64,000 nt of DNA from Streptomyces sp. NBC_00457 (GCF_036014015.1 NZ_CP107905.1:1984001-2048000); one strand, 5' to 3'; positions 7,852-17,539 are shown, counted from the first letter of the stretch. Notes: generated by a model not told the origin, from the sequence alone. Made by a program: numbers and translations.

Positions 7852-9207
7852 GTGCAGCCATCCCCCTCCACCGCTCAACCACCCCCCGACACCCGGCAGT
7901 TGCGCCGCGTCGCACTGTCCGGCCTGCTCGGCACCGCAGTCGAGTTCTACGACTTCCTCGTCTACGGCACCGTCGCCGCGCTGGTCTTCGGCGACCTGTT
8001 CTTCCCCAAGGCCGACCCGGCCGTCGGCACCATCGCGGCCTTCGGCACCTTCGCCGCCGGCTATGTCGCCCGGCCGCTGGGCGGCATCGTCTTCGGCCAC
8101 TTCGGCGACCGGATCGGCCGTAAGTCGATGATGCTGCTGACCATGGCCCTGATGGGCTGCGGCAGCTTCCTGATCGGCGTCCTGCCGACCTACGACGCCA
8201 TCGGCGTGTGGGCCCCCGTCCTGCTGGTCACGCTGCGCGTGGTGCAGGGCATCGCCATCGGCGGTGAGTGGGGCGGCGCGACTCTCATGGTCGTCGAGCA
8301 CGCCGAGCGCACCCAGAGCGGCCGGCGCGGCATGTGGTCCAGCTTCACCATGCTCGGCGCCCCGCTCGGCTCCGTGCTGTCGGCCGGAATGGTCACCCTC
8401 GTCTCCGGCCTCCCCGACGACCAGTTCCGCGCCTGGGGCTGGCGCGTGCCGTTCCTGCTGAGCATCGTGCTGCTGGCCGTCGGCCTGTTCGTACGCCTCA
8501 AGGTCGCGGAGAGCCCGCTGTTCGCGCAGGTGAAGCAGGAGCCGCGGGCGAAGCCGCCCGTGGTGGAGGTGCTGCGCCGGCCGAAGCCCGTGCTGATGGC
8601 CTGCGGAGTCGGCATCGGCGCGTTCACCGCGCAGTCACTGCTGACCGGCTTCATGATCTCGTACGCCGTCGACATCGGTTACAGCCGCTCGCAGGTGCTC
8701 ACCGCCGTGACCATCGCCTCCTGCGTCGCCCTGCTGGTGCTGCCCGCCGCGTCCGCCCTGTCGGACCGGGTCGGCCGCCGCCCGGTCGTCCTCGCCGGCG
8801 CCGTCGCCTCGGCCGCGCTCGCCTTCCCGGTGCTCGCGCTCGTGAACTCCGGCTCCCCCGGCCTGCTGATCCTCGCCCTCGCGCTCGGCCACGGCGTCGC
8901 CCAGTCCACGATGTACGGCCCGCTCGGCGCCCTGCTCACCGAGATGTTCGGCACCCGGGTCCGCTACACGGGCGCCTCCCTCGGCTACCAGGCGGCGACG
9001 CTGGTCGGCGCCGGTTTCTCCCCGCTGATCGCGAGCAGCCTGCTCGCCTCGTACGGCGGCGGCAGCACGCCCGTATCGCTGCTGCTGTGCGGCGGCGCCG
9101 CCGTCACCGCGCTCACCGTCTGGCGCCTGCGCGAGACACGCGCGAACGCCCTGGAGAACCACGAGACCCGGTCCGTGACACCCACCCCGGAAGGGACCCC
9201 CCGTTGA
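7852..9207 (+). CDS. MHS-family major facilitator (metabolite:proton symporter)
   Basis: 451-residue, 12-helix inner-membrane transporter of the metabolite:H+ symporter family, which imports organic acids, aromatic acids or betaines. Signature blocks: VEFYDFLVYGTVAALVF in helix 1, loop GDRIGRKSMM, and RVVQGIAIGGEWGGA. I place the start at GTG 7852 behind AGGGAG; the upstream in-frame stretch holds the promoter. It overlaps the TTG of the following secreted hydrolase, so transporter, hydrolase and IclR form one operon. Confidence 0.85.
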   Translation: MQPSPSTAQPPPDTRQLRRVALSGLLGTAVEFYDFLVYGTVAALVFGDLFFPKADPAVGTIAAFGTFAAGYVARPLGGIVFGHFGDRIGRKSMMLLTMALMGCGSFLIGVLPTYDAIGVWAPVLLVTLRVVQGIAIGGEWGGATLMVVEHAERTQSGRRGMWSSFTMLGAPLGSVLSAGMVTLVSGLPDDQFRAWGWRVPFLLSIVLLAVGLFVRLKVAESPLFAQVKQEPRAKPPVVEVLRRPKPVLMACGVGIGAFTAQSLLTGFMISYAVDIGYSRSQVLTAVTIASCVALLVLPAASALSDRVGRRPVVLAGAVASAALAFPVLALVNSGSPGLLILALALGHGVAQSTMYGPLGALLTEMFGTRVRYTGASLGYQAATLVGAGFSPLIASSLLASYGGGSTPVSLLLCGGAAVTALTVWRLRETRANALENHETRSVTPTPEGTPR

Positions 9208-10571
9208 GAACCCGTATCGCGCTACTGGCCGTTGCCCTGTGCATCGTGGCCGCGCCCCCAGCTCAGGCGGCAGCCACGGACACGCACCTGGAGGGCCAAC
9301 TCCCCTCGGGTGCCGCCTACATGATGGACGTACCCGCCGACTGGAACGGCGCGGTGCTGCTCTACAGCCACGGCTACCGCGCTGCCGGTTGGCCCAACCC
9401 CGCCCAGAACGCGCCCGATTCGGCCACCCTGGACAAGCTCCTCGACCAGGGCTACGCCCTCATCGGCTCCTCGTACGCCACGAACGGCTGGGCGGTCACG
9501 GACGCCGTGCCGGACCAGCTCGCCACTCTCGACCTGTTCACCGAGAAGTTCGGCACGGCACGGCGGACCGTCGCCTGGGGCACCTCGTACGGCGGCCTCG
9601 TCACGACGACGCTGGCCGAGCGGCACGCGGACCGCTTCGACGGATCGCTCTCCATGTGCGGTCTGGTGCAGGGCGGCATCGCCAACTGGAACAGCACGCT
9701 GGACCCGGTCTTCGCGCTGAAGGCACTGCTGGCGCCCGACTCGGGCATCCCGCTCACCGGATTCGCCGACCAGGCGCAGGCGCAGAGTGCCGCGCAGACG
9801 CTCACGACGAAGGTCACCGCGGCCCAGCAGACCGCCGAGGGCCGCGCCCGGATCGCCCTCGCCGCCGCCCTGCACAACATCCCCGGGTACAACGACCCCA
9901 CACAGACCGAACCGGCGCCCACCGACTGGGACGCCCAGCAGGCCAACCAGTACGCCGCCCTCCAGGGGCTCCTCCAGTTGCCCGCATTCTCCTGGCGGCA
10001 GGAGGCGGAGAGCCGCGCCGGGGGGAACATGTCCTGGAACACGGGCGTCGACTACACCGCGATGCTGCACCGCTCCCCGCTGTTCAAGGAGGTGACGGAG
10101 TTGTACCGAAAGGCAGGCCTGTCCCTGCGCACCGACCTCACGGCGCTCAACCGCGCGCCCCGGGTCTCGGCCGATCCCCCGGCGGTGCGATGGATGCGGG
10201 ACACCAGCGTCTTCAAGGGCCGGCTCACCGACCCGCAGCTCAACATCCACACGACCGGCGACGCGCTGATTCCGGTACAGGCCGAGAGCGCCTACCGCCG
10301 GGCCGCCGCGGCCGGGGGTTCGGGCCGGCTGCTGCGCCAGGCCTATGTCGACGCGCCCGGCCACTGCACCTTCACCCCGGGCGAGATGATCGGCGCCCTG
10401 GACACCCTGGAGCACCGCTTGGACACCGGCCGCTGGGACACCTCACCGAGCAGCCTCAACACCCGGGCCGAGCTGACGGACCCGGCGAACGAGCCGCGGT
10501 ATGTGACCTACCACCCCGCCGCCTACCCCCGCCCCTACGACCTCGCGCACCCCGCAACGACCCGCCCATGA
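9204..10571 (+). CDS. Secreted alpha/beta hydrolase
   Basis: 455-residue exported hydrolase. A Sec signal peptide occupies residues 1-22 (cleavage after AQA). The fold shows VLLYSHGYR (oxyanion region), the nucleophile elbow WGTSYGG with Ser128, and a late catalytic His in DAPGHCTF. An alpha-helical insertion lies between about residues 140 and 300. Start is the TTG at 9204, overlapping the symporter stop. Being coupled to an organic-acid symporter and an IclR regulator, it may release an acid from an ester outside the cell for uptake; the ester is unknown. Confidence 0.78.
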   Translation: MRTRIALLAVALCIVAAPPAQAAATDTHLEGQLPSGAAYMMDVPADWNGAVLLYSHGYRAAGWPNPAQNAPDSATLDKLLDQGYALIGSSYATNGWAVTDAVPDQLATLDLFTEKFGTARRTVAWGTSYGGLVTTTLAERHADRFDGSLSMCGLVQGGIANWNSTLDPVFALKALLAPDSGIPLTGFADQAQAQSAAQTLTTKVTAAQQTAEGRARIALAAALHNIPGYNDPTQTEPAPTDWDAQQANQYAALQGLLQLPAFSWRQEAESRAGGNMSWNTGVDYTAMLHRSPLFKEVTELYRKAGLSLRTDLTALNRAPRVSADPPAVRWMRDTSVFKGRLTDPQLNIHTTGDALIPVQAESAYRRAAAAGGSGRLLRQAYVDAPGHCTFTPGEMIGALDTLEHRLDTGRWDTSPSSLNTRAELTDPANEPRYVTYHPAAYPRPYDLAHPATTRP

Positions 10572-11335
10572 CCACCCGCTCCGCCCCCGACCGGCTGCTG
10601 TCCGTGCTCTCGGCGTTCGACCACGAGCACTCCGCGCTGTCCCTGACGGACATCAGCCGCCGGGCCGGGCTGAGCCTGACCACCGCGCACCGGCTCGTGG
10701 GCGCCCTCACCGAGTGGGGCGCCCTGGAGCGGGACGAGTCGGGGGTCTACCACGTCGGGCTGCGGCTGTGGGAGGTCGCCGCGCTCGCCCCGCGCGGGCT
10801 GGCGCTGCGGCAGGTCGCCCTGCCGTATCTGGAGGACCTGTACGAAGCCACCCACGAGAACGTGCAGTTGGCGGTGCGGGACGGCGCCGAGGTGGTCTAC
10901 ATCGAGTGGCTCTCCGGGCGCTCCGCGGTCGGCGTGCACATCCGCGTCGGCGCGCGCTGGCCGCTGCATGCGACCGGCGTCGGGCTCGTGCTGCTGGCCC
11001 ACAGTGATCCCGAGTACCAGGAGGAGTACTGCTCCGGGCCGCTCGCCTCCTTCACGCCGTACACGGTCACCGATCCGGTGCGGCTGCGGCGGGTGCTGGC
11101 GGAGGTGCGGCGCACGGGGGTGGCGGTGAGCAGCCGTCAGGTCACCGACGACGCGCTGTCGGTGGCGGCGCCGGTACGCGGCGCGGGCGGGGCGGTGGTG
11201 GCCGCGGTGTCTGTCGTCGTGCCGCAAGTCGATGCGCAGGTGCCGGTGTTGATTCCGGCGGTGCGGCTTGCTGCGCGGGGGATCTCTCGGGCGCTTGGAT
11301 GGCAGCCGGTCGCTCCGCGGGATACGCCGCGTTAG
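10568..11335 (+). CDS. IclR-family transcriptional regulator
   Basis: 255-residue regulator with an N-terminal winged helix (LTDISRRAGLSLTTAHRLVGALTEWG, about 26-51) and a C-terminal IclR effector domain (LPYLEDLYEATHENVQLAVRDG, HATGVGLVLLAH). The ATG overlaps the hydrolase stop by four bases. Position as last gene of the symporter-hydrolase operon suggests it controls that operon in response to the imported acid. Confidence 0.88.
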   Translation: MTTRSAPDRLLSVLSAFDHEHSALSLTDISRRAGLSLTTAHRLVGALTEWGALERDESGVYHVGLRLWEVAALAPRGLALRQVALPYLEDLYEATHENVQLAVRDGAEVVYIEWLSGRSAVGVHIRVGARWPLHATGVGLVLLAHSDPEYQEEYCSGPLASFTPYTVTDPVRLRRVLAEVRRTGVAVSSRQVTDDALSVAAPVRGAGGAVVAAVSVVVPQVDAQVPVLIPAVRLAARGISRALGWQPVAPRDTPR

Positions 11336-11342
11336 GCCGTCG

Positions 11343-11405
11343 GGTGTCTGCGGGCTCGTTGTGGCTGGTCGCGCAGTTCCCCGCGCCCCTAAAGGGGCGC
11401 TGTCG
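11343..11405 (-). repeat. Dispersed Streptomyces intergenic repeat, copy A
   Basis: Reverse-orientation copy of a roughly 65-base repeat whose core is a GCGCCCC/GGGGCGC hairpin (11383-11400) followed by GGGGAACTGCGCGACCAGCC and a CCCGCAG tail. It lies between the convergent IclR and sulfatase genes and probably also acts as a terminator. Related copies are at 32690-32755, 36056-36140 (diverged) and 53127-53193. Confidence 0.8.
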
Positions 11406-11414
11406 AGCCCGGCG

Positions 11415-13190
11415 TCAGTTCAGTTTCGTGCTTGCCGTGTACGTGATCTCTTCGTCCGCGTGCTCTGCCGTCGCCCGGCAGATGAGCGTTGTGGCTGTCG
11501 CGACCTGTGTGGGCGTGACCTTCCAGCGGGCCGTGAGGTGGTCGCCCGTGTCCAGGCGGGGCTTGGAGAGGGCGTCCAGGGCGTGTATGCGCCAGCCGCT
11601 CGGGGTGTGCAGGGTGAGGCGGGCGGAGGTCCAGGGGCGGGCGGAGCCGTTGGTGAAGGTGGCGGTGACCGTGAAGTCCGGGCCTTGGCCGGTGATTTGG
11701 AGGGTGACGCCGAAGGGCTTGCGGCGGTACTCCGGGGCCCATGACTCGCGCATCAGCTTCACCAGCTCGTCGGCCTGGGCGGGGCGCGCGGCGGCGAGGT
11801 CGTGGAGTTCGCCGGGGTCCTTGGCCAGGTCGTACAGCTCTACGTCCCACTGGTCGTCGGGGGCCCGCCGGTTCTGTCCCGGCGCGAACCGCACGGCCTT
11901 GAGGTCGCCGCGTCGCAGCGCCTCCGCGAGACGGCGGCCCCGGCCGAGGTCGTAGGCGTCGGAACGCGGGGTGATGTTGGCGTGGTTGCGGTAGAAGTAC
12001 AGGCTGTCGTGGCGGGCGGTGTCGTTGGAGCCGCGCAGCAGCGGGGCGAGGGAGAGGCCGTCGACGTCGGTCGGGGCGGGGGCGCCCGCGAGGTCGGCGA
12101 GGGTGGGCAGCAGGTCGGTGAGCGGGGTGGGGCGATCGGTGGTGCCGGACCGTACGTGCTGCGGGGACCAGGCGATGAGGGGGACGCGGATGCCGCCCTC
12201 GTAGAGGTTCCGCTTGATGCCGCGCAACGGGCCGTTGCCGTTGAAGAGTTCGGGGTCGGTGCCGCCCTCTTCGTGCGGGCCGTTGTCGCTGGTGACGAGG
12301 ACGATGGTGCGGTCCGCGATGCCGAGTTCGGTGAGCCGGTCGGTGACGTTGCCGACCAGGGTGTCGAAGGAGGTGACCTGGGCGGCGTGCCGCTTGTTGG
12401 GGCCGGTCCAGGGCCGGTCGGCGTACTCGCCGGCGTCCGGGTCCTGGCTGGGGGCGTGCGGCACGGTGGGGGCCAGGTAGAGCAGGAATGGCTCGCTCTG
12501 GTGATCGTTGATGAAGCTGAGCGCGCGGTCCTGGATCAGGTGGGGGGCGTACACCTTGCGGGCGCCGTCCTTGTTTTCGGGGATCTCCTCGCGGGTGCCG
12601 TTGTGCCACAGGTACTCGGGGAAGTACTCGTGGGCGTGGCCGTGGCCGATGTAGCCGTAGAACTCCTCGAAGCCACGGGAGTTGGGGTGGCTCGGCTGGT
12701 CCGGGAGCTCGGGTCCGAAGCCCCACTTGCCGATGATGCCGGTGCGGTAGCCGTGCGCCCGCAGCGCCTCGGCGAAGGTGAAGTCCCGGTCGGTCAGGGC
12801 GCCTTGGCCGCCCGGCCCCCAAGGGTTCTCGCGGACGGTGGAGTGTCCGCTGTGCAGGCCGGTGAGCAGCGAGCAGCGTGAGGGCGCGCACACCGGGGCG
12901 GCGGCGTAGGCCTCGGTGAAGCGCAGGCCCTCGGCGGCGAGGGCGTCCAGGCGCGGAGTGTGGATCAGTTTCTGGCCATAGGAGCCGAGTTCGCCGTAGC
13001 CGAGGTCGTCGGCGAGGATCACCACGAAGTTGAGCCGGTCCGACGCCGGGCCCTGCACCGCGGGCATGGCCGCGGCGGGCTTGTTGAGCTGCGCGGGCCG
13101 CGCCTCGTCACCGGCCTCGCACGCCGTGGCCGCCGCGAGCGCGACGGGCGCGGCGGCGGCCCCGGTGAGGAATCGGCGGCGGCTCGGCAT
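11415..13190 (-). CDS. Exported sulfatase (arylsulfatase type I)
   Basis: 591-residue sulfatase hydrolysing sulfate esters outside the membrane. The N terminus SRRRFLTG followed by an Ala-rich stretch ending ATAC-24 looks like a Tat signal with a lipobox. DD at 61-62 binds metal, and CAPSR (101-105) is the type I signature whose Cys becomes formylglycine; GIIGKWGFG and VTSDNGPHEEGG follow. Start ATG 13190 has a GGAG site; the frame stays open upstream but runs into the divergent promoter region. The C terminus carries an extra beta-type domain (about 490-591). Confidence 0.88.
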   Translation of the reverse strand: MPSRRRFLTGAAAAPVALAAATACEAGDEARPAQLNKPAAAMPAVQGPASDRLNFVVILADDLGYGELGSYGQKLIHTPRLDALAAEGLRFTEAYAAAPVCAPSRCSLLTGLHSGHSTVRENPWGPGGQGALTDRDFTFAEALRAHGYRTGIIGKWGFGPELPDQPSHPNSRGFEEFYGYIGHGHAHEYFPEYLWHNGTREEIPENKDGARKVYAPHLIQDRALSFINDHQSEPFLLYLAPTVPHAPSQDPDAGEYADRPWTGPNKRHAAQVTSFDTLVGNVTDRLTELGIADRTIVLVTSDNGPHEEGGTDPELFNGNGPLRGIKRNLYEGGIRVPLIAWSPQHVRSGTTDRPTPLTDLLPTLADLAGAPAPTDVDGLSLAPLLRGSNDTARHDSLYFYRNHANITPRSDAYDLGRGRRLAEALRRGDLKAVRFAPGQNRRAPDDQWDVELYDLAKDPGELHDLAAARPAQADELVKLMRESWAPEYRRKPFGVTLQITGQGPDFTVTATFTNGSARPWTSARLTLHTPSGWRIHALDALSKPRLDTGDHLTARWKVTPTQVATATTLICRATAEHADEEITYTASTKLN

Positions 13191-13229
13191 ACGGGTCTCC
13201 TGTGTGACGGCGGGTGCGGACACAGCAGA

Positions 13230-13254
13230 ACCGATGGTGATCGCAACCATCGGT
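13230..13254. promoter_or_regulatory. Inverted repeat in sulfatase leader
   Basis: Perfect 9-base arms ACCGATGGT (13230-13238) and ACCATCGGT (13246-13254) around a 7-base loop, 40 bases upstream of the sulfatase start. It could be an operator or an mRNA leader hairpin. No matching regulator is adjacent. Confidence 0.4.
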
Positions 13255-13439
13255 CCAAAACCATGCACACGCTGTGAACGCTCTGTTTCGACCATTGAGA
13301 GGCAAAGTTGGCGGCGGAGGTTCCCCCTCCACGGCATCAGAATGATCACAAACGGAAGGGACGATATCCCTCTCACCGGTGAGGTCCGTCCGCGTCGCCG
13401 TCGCGATACTGGAAGGGCCCTTGCCCCGAGGAGCCGCCC

Positions 13440-14630
13440 ATGTCCCCACCGCTTTGGATCACGCCTGCCGTCACCCGGCTGCGCACGGCGAATCCGTACG
13501 TTGTCGACGGCGCGCTGGCCGCGCTGGTGCTGTTCGCCGCCTCACTGCAGTGGATCTTCAGCGGTGACAGCGACGACAAGCTGACGTGGCAGGGCTGGCT
13601 GCTCGCGGCGGCCACCGCCGTGCCGCTGGTGTGGCGGCGCCGGGCCCCGTTCGCGACCGCGTGGGCCGTGTCCGCGGCCACGTCCGCGATGGCCGTCTAT
13701 CACGCGCCGCCGCCGGATGTGGTCTACGGCGGGCTGGTCGTCCTCTACACGATGGCCGCGCAGGGCCGCCCCTGGCAGCGACGCGTGATGCTGGGGGGCT
13801 GGATCCTCGGAGTCATCCTCACCATGCAGCACAAGGCCAGTCAGCTCCCCTTCGAGTACGCCTTCCAGCTGCTGAGCGTCTTCTGCGCGTACGGGTTCGG
13901 CATCCTCGCCCGCGTCCAGCGCGCCTACACCGCGGCGCTCGTGGACCGGGCCCGCCGCCTGGAGCGGGAGCGTGCCGCGGACACCGCGCGGGCGACGGCG
14001 CAGGAGCGTGCCCGGATCGCCCGGGACATGCACGACATCCTGGCCCACGCGGTGAGCCTGATGGTGGTGCAGGCCGAGGCGGGACCTGTGGTGGTGCGCA
14101 GCGATCCGGCGCGCGCGGAGGCCGCGTTCGACGCGATCGCGACGACCGGCCGGGACGCGATGTCCCAGCTGCGCCGGATTCTCGGAGTCCTCAAGGAAGA
14201 GCGGCGCGACGGCGCCACGGACCGGCTGCCGCAGCCGGGTGTGGCAGCCCTGCCCGGCCTGGTCCGGCAGGTCACCGACTCCACCGGTCTGCACGTCGCG
14301 CTGCGCACCACGGGCGAGCCCCGCCCGCTGCCGCCGGACACCGAAGTCGCCGCCTACCGTGTCGTGCAGGAAGCCCTCACCAACACCGTGAAGCATGCGT
14401 ACGCTTCCTCCGCGACGGTCGCGCTCGACTGGCTGGAGGACGAATTGAGAGTCGTGGTGACGGACGACGGACGGGGCCCGTCCGGTCCGGGCGGCGGGCA
14501 CGGTCTGATCGGCATCCGCGAACGCGCCGCCGCCTGCGGGGGCAGCGCACGCGCCGGGCGCGGCCCGGACGGCGGCTTCCAGGTCGTCGTACGCCTCCCG
14601 GCCGCGGACCGGCAGGCGGCGCTGGGGTGA
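13440..14630 (+). CDS. Two-component sensor histidine kinase (NarL/DesK type)
   Basis: 396-residue membrane kinase. About five hydrophobic segments occupy residues 20-160, then a short coiled region and the HisKA_3 block ARIARDMHDILAHAVSLM with the phosphoacceptor at His198. The HATPase domain has YRVVQEALTNTVKHA, DDGRG and GHGLIGIRERA. It lacks a large extracellular sensor domain, so the signal is probably sensed in the membrane. The stop overlaps the GTG of the response regulator, its obvious partner; the MMPL pump lies downstream. Confidence 0.9.
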   Translation: MSPPLWITPAVTRLRTANPYVVDGALAALVLFAASLQWIFSGDSDDKLTWQGWLLAAATAVPLVWRRRAPFATAWAVSAATSAMAVYHAPPPDVVYGGLVVLYTMAAQGRPWQRRVMLGGWILGVILTMQHKASQLPFEYAFQLLSVFCAYGFGILARVQRAYTAALVDRARRLERERAADTARATAQERARIARDMHDILAHAVSLMVVQAEAGPVVVRSDPARAEAAFDAIATTGRDAMSQLRRILGVLKEERRDGATDRLPQPGVAALPGLVRQVTDSTGLHVALRTTGEPRPLPPDTEVAAYRVVQEALTNTVKHAYASSATVALDWLEDELRVVVTDDGRGPSGPGGGHGLIGIRERAAACGGSARAGRGPDGGFQVVVRLPAADRQAALG

Positions 14631-15295
14631 GCATCCGCGTGGTCGTCGCCGACGACCAGGAGCTGGTCCGCAGCGGCTTCACCATGATCCTGGAGGCGCA
14701 GCCGGACATCGAGGTGGTCGCCGAGGCGGGCGACGGCGCCGAGGCGGTCGCCGCGGTGCGGCAGCACAGCCCCGACGTCCTGCTGCTCGACATCCGCATG
14801 CCCGGCACGGACGGCCTGGAGGCGGCCCGGCAGGTGTGCGCGCAGTCCAGCTGCAAGGTCGTCATGCTGACCACGTTCGACCTCGACGAGTACGTCTACG
14901 AGGCGCTGTACGCGGGCGCCAGCGGCTTCCTGCTCAAGGACGTCCGCCGGGACGACCTGGTGCACGCTGTCCGGGTCGTCGCGGGCGGCGACTCGCTGCT
15001 CGCCCCGACCGTGACCCGCCGGCTGGTCGCGGACATCGTGCGGCGCCGCCGCGAGGAGGCCACCGCCGAGGTCACGCCCGACCAGCTGGAGGTCCTGACC
15101 GCGCGCGAGGTGGAGACCCTGCGGATGCTCGCCCGCGGACTGTCCAACGCCGAGATCGCCACGACCCTCTTCGTCAGCGAGCACACCGTCAAGACCCATG
15201 TCAGCAACGTGCTCGGCAAGCTCGGTCTGAGGGACCGGGTGCAGGCCGTGATCTGCGCGTACGAGACCGGCCTGGTGACCCCCGGCTCCCCCTAG
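14627..15295 (+). CDS. NarL/FixJ-family response regulator
   Basis: 222-residue DNA-binding regulator with a receiver domain (acidic pair DD at 9-10, phosphoacceptor Asp55 in LLLDIRMPG, Lys in GFLLKDV) and a C-terminal LuxR helix-turn-helix (LTAREVETLRMLARGLSNAEIA to HVSNVLGKLGL). GTG 14627 overlaps the kinase stop. Pairs with the upstream histidine kinase and may control the MMPL pump that follows. Confidence 0.92.
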   Translation: MSIRVVVADDQELVRSGFTMILEAQPDIEVVAEAGDGAEAVAAVRQHSPDVLLLDIRMPGTDGLEAARQVCAQSSCKVVMLTTFDLDEYVYEALYAGASGFLLKDVRRDDLVHAVRVVAGGDSLLAPTVTRRLVADIVRRRREEATAEVTPDQLEVLTAREVETLRMLARGLSNAEIATTLFVSEHTVKTHVSNVLGKLGLRDRVQAVICAYETGLVTPGSP

Positions 15296-15303
15296 CGGGG
15301 GAG
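15286..15303 (+). terminator. Hairpin at end of two-component operon
   Basis: CTCCCCC (15286-15292), loop TAGC, GGGGGAG (15297-15303). The response-regulator stop codon sits in the loop. There is no U-run, as is common in Streptomyces terminators. Confidence 0.5.
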
Positions 15304-15424
15304 ACACGGGCCCGCCTCCCCCGTACGGCCCAGTCCCCGAAACCGCTCCCTCCGGCGATCCGGTGACACCCCCGCGCGCACGAGCCTGAAGGCGAAGTCA
15401 ACCGACGATTCGCCGGGAGGGACC

Positions 15425-17533
15425 GTGCTCGCCACGCTCGCCCGGACGGCAACCCGCCGTCCGCTCACCGTCATCCTCATGTGGGTGCTCTTCCTGCTGC
15501 TCGGCTTCGGGCTCGGAACGGGCGTCTTCAGCCGGCTCTCCGACAACGTGCCCGAAGTGCCCGGCACGGAGTCGGAGCGGGCCGCGCAACACCTCGACGG
15601 CGTCGACCCGACCGGTGACTCGATCACCGGCGTCGTCGAAGGCGTCGCCGTCACCGACCCCGCCCTGCGCACCCAGGTCGAGCGGGCCGTCGCGGACGTC
15701 CGGGACATCGCCGGAGTCGCGGCCGTACCGGACCCGTACGCGACCCGCGGCCTGATCGCCGAGGACGGGCAGGCGCTGCTGGTGTCCGTCACCCTCCAGG
15801 GCGGTCTGGACGACGAGGACGAGGAAGCGGCGGTGGACGCGGCAGCGGCCCGCATCCATGAGATCGACGCGCCCGAAGTCCACGTCAGCGGCGGCTCGTT
15901 GCTGGGCACCCAGCTCGGCGAGCGCGCCCAGGAGGACGTACGGAACGCGGAGTTGATCTCCCTGCCGGTCGTGCTGGCGCTGCTGCTGGTCATCTTCGGC
16001 GGGCTGCGCGCGGCCGGGCTGCCGCTGATGGTGGCGGTCAGCGGGATCGCCGGCGCGTTCCTGGCGCTGTTCGGCTTCAGTCAGTTCACCGACATCTCCG
16101 TGTACGCGATCCAGGTGACCACGATGCTGGGCCTCGGACTCGCCGTGGACTACGCCCTGTTGATGGTGGTCCGCTTCCGCGAGGAACGCCGGCACACCAC
16201 GGACGTCGTCGAGGCGGTGCACCGGACGGTCGAACAGGCCGGGCGGACCGTGCTGTTCTCGGGGCTCACGGTGGCGGTCAGCCTGACCGGGCTGCTGGTC
16301 TTCCCGAGCATCTTCCTGCGCAGCATGGGCCTGGCCGTGGCGGCGGTCGTGGTCATCGACATGCTGGCCGCGCTGACGCTGCTGCCCGCGCTGCTGACCA
16401 AGTTCGGCGGGAAGATCGCCCCGGCGAAGGAGCGGCCCGAGGGCGAGGAGGGCCGCCTGTTCGCCCGCCTGGCCCGCTTCGCCGCCCGCCGCCGTATCGC
16501 CGTGGTCGCGGTCGTCGTCCCGGTGCTCCTCGTCCTGGCCCTGCCCGTCACCGGCATGCGCATCAACATCGGCGGCGCCGACCAGCTGCCGTCGAGCACC
16601 GAGGCACGGCAGTTGTACGACACCGTCGACGCGCACTTCCCGCCGGGCACCGGCGTCTCGCCGATCACGGTCGTCCTCAAGCCCGGCACCGACCCCGCCA
16701 CCGCGGACGAGATCCGCGCGCTGTCCCCGGCCGCCGAAACGCGCGAACTGCCGGGTGGCACCACGGTCATGGAACTCCAGCCTCCCGGCAGCGTCGACGG
16801 CGACGCGGCGACCGACCTCGTCAAGCAGGTGCGGGACCTGCGCGGTGACGAGCCGGTCGAGGTCACCGGCGTGGCGGCCCGGCTGGTCGACTTCCGCGAC
16901 ATGCTCTCCGACCGCGCGCCCTGGGCGGCCGTGACCGTGCTGGCCGGCATCTTCGCCCTGCTGTTCGCGTTCACCGGCTCGGTCCTGATCCCGCTGCGCA
17001 CCATCCTGACCACGCTGCTCAGCCTGGGCGCCGCCCTCGGTGTGGTGGTCTGGGTGTTCCAGGACGGCCACCTGGCAGGCCTGTTGGGCTCCCAGGAACT
17101 GGGCGCGCTCAGCCTCACCGCTCCACCGCTGATCGTCGCGATCGCGTTCGGACTCGCCATGGACTACGAGCTGTTCATCCTGGCCCGGATGCGCGAGGCC
17201 CGGCAGCAGACCGGGGACGACCAGGAAGCCGTGGTGACCGGCCTGCGCCGCTCCGGCCGCGTGGTCACCTGCGCCGCGCTGCTCCTCGCCGTCGTCTTCG
17301 GCGCGTTCATGACCGGCGGCTTCTCCCCCATCCTGCAGATCGGCCTCGGCCTCACCCTCGCGGTCCTCATCGACGCCACGGTCGTACGGATGCTGCTCGT
17401 CCCGGCGACGATGGCGCTGCTGGGCCGGTACGCCTGGTGGGCGCCGAAGCCGCTGCGGCGGGCGCACGACCGGTTCGGGCTGAGCGAGGAGGCGGCACCG
17501 AAGCAGCCGACGTACGCGGGCGAGCGGGTTTGA
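15425..17533 (+). CDS. MMPL-family RND transporter
   Basis: 702-residue inner-membrane pump of the MmpL/actII-ORF3 type, moving lipids or hydrophobic compounds. One helix near the N terminus is followed by an extracellular domain (about 45-180), a six-helix block with LGLGLAVDYALLMVVRFREER, a second extracellular domain (about 385-490) and a second block containing AIAFGLAMDYELFILARMREA. These repeated DY motifs are the proton-relay Asp-Tyr pairs of the family. GTG 15425 follows GGAGGG. The preceding two-component pair probably regulates it. Confidence 0.9.
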   Translation: MLATLARTATRRPLTVILMWVLFLLLGFGLGTGVFSRLSDNVPEVPGTESERAAQHLDGVDPTGDSITGVVEGVAVTDPALRTQVERAVADVRDIAGVAAVPDPYATRGLIAEDGQALLVSVTLQGGLDDEDEEAAVDAAAARIHEIDAPEVHVSGGSLLGTQLGERAQEDVRNAELISLPVVLALLLVIFGGLRAAGLPLMVAVSGIAGAFLALFGFSQFTDISVYAIQVTTMLGLGLAVDYALLMVVRFREERRHTTDVVEAVHRTVEQAGRTVLFSGLTVAVSLTGLLVFPSIFLRSMGLAVAAVVVIDMLAALTLLPALLTKFGGKIAPAKERPEGEEGRLFARLARFAARRRIAVVAVVVPVLLVLALPVTGMRINIGGADQLPSSTEARQLYDTVDAHFPPGTGVSPITVVLKPGTDPATADEIRALSPAAETRELPGGTTVMELQPPGSVDGDAATDLVKQVRDLRGDEPVEVTGVAARLVDFRDMLSDRAPWAAVTVLAGIFALLFAFTGSVLIPLRTILTTLLSLGAALGVVVWVFQDGHLAGLLGSQELGALSLTAPPLIVAIAFGLAMDYELFILARMREARQQTGDDQEAVVTGLRRSGRVVTCAALLLAVVFGAFMTGGFSPILQIGLGLTLAVLIDATVVRMLLVPATMALLGRYAWWAPKPLRRAHDRFGLSEEAAPKQPTYAGERV

Positions 17534-17539
17534 CGGCGG

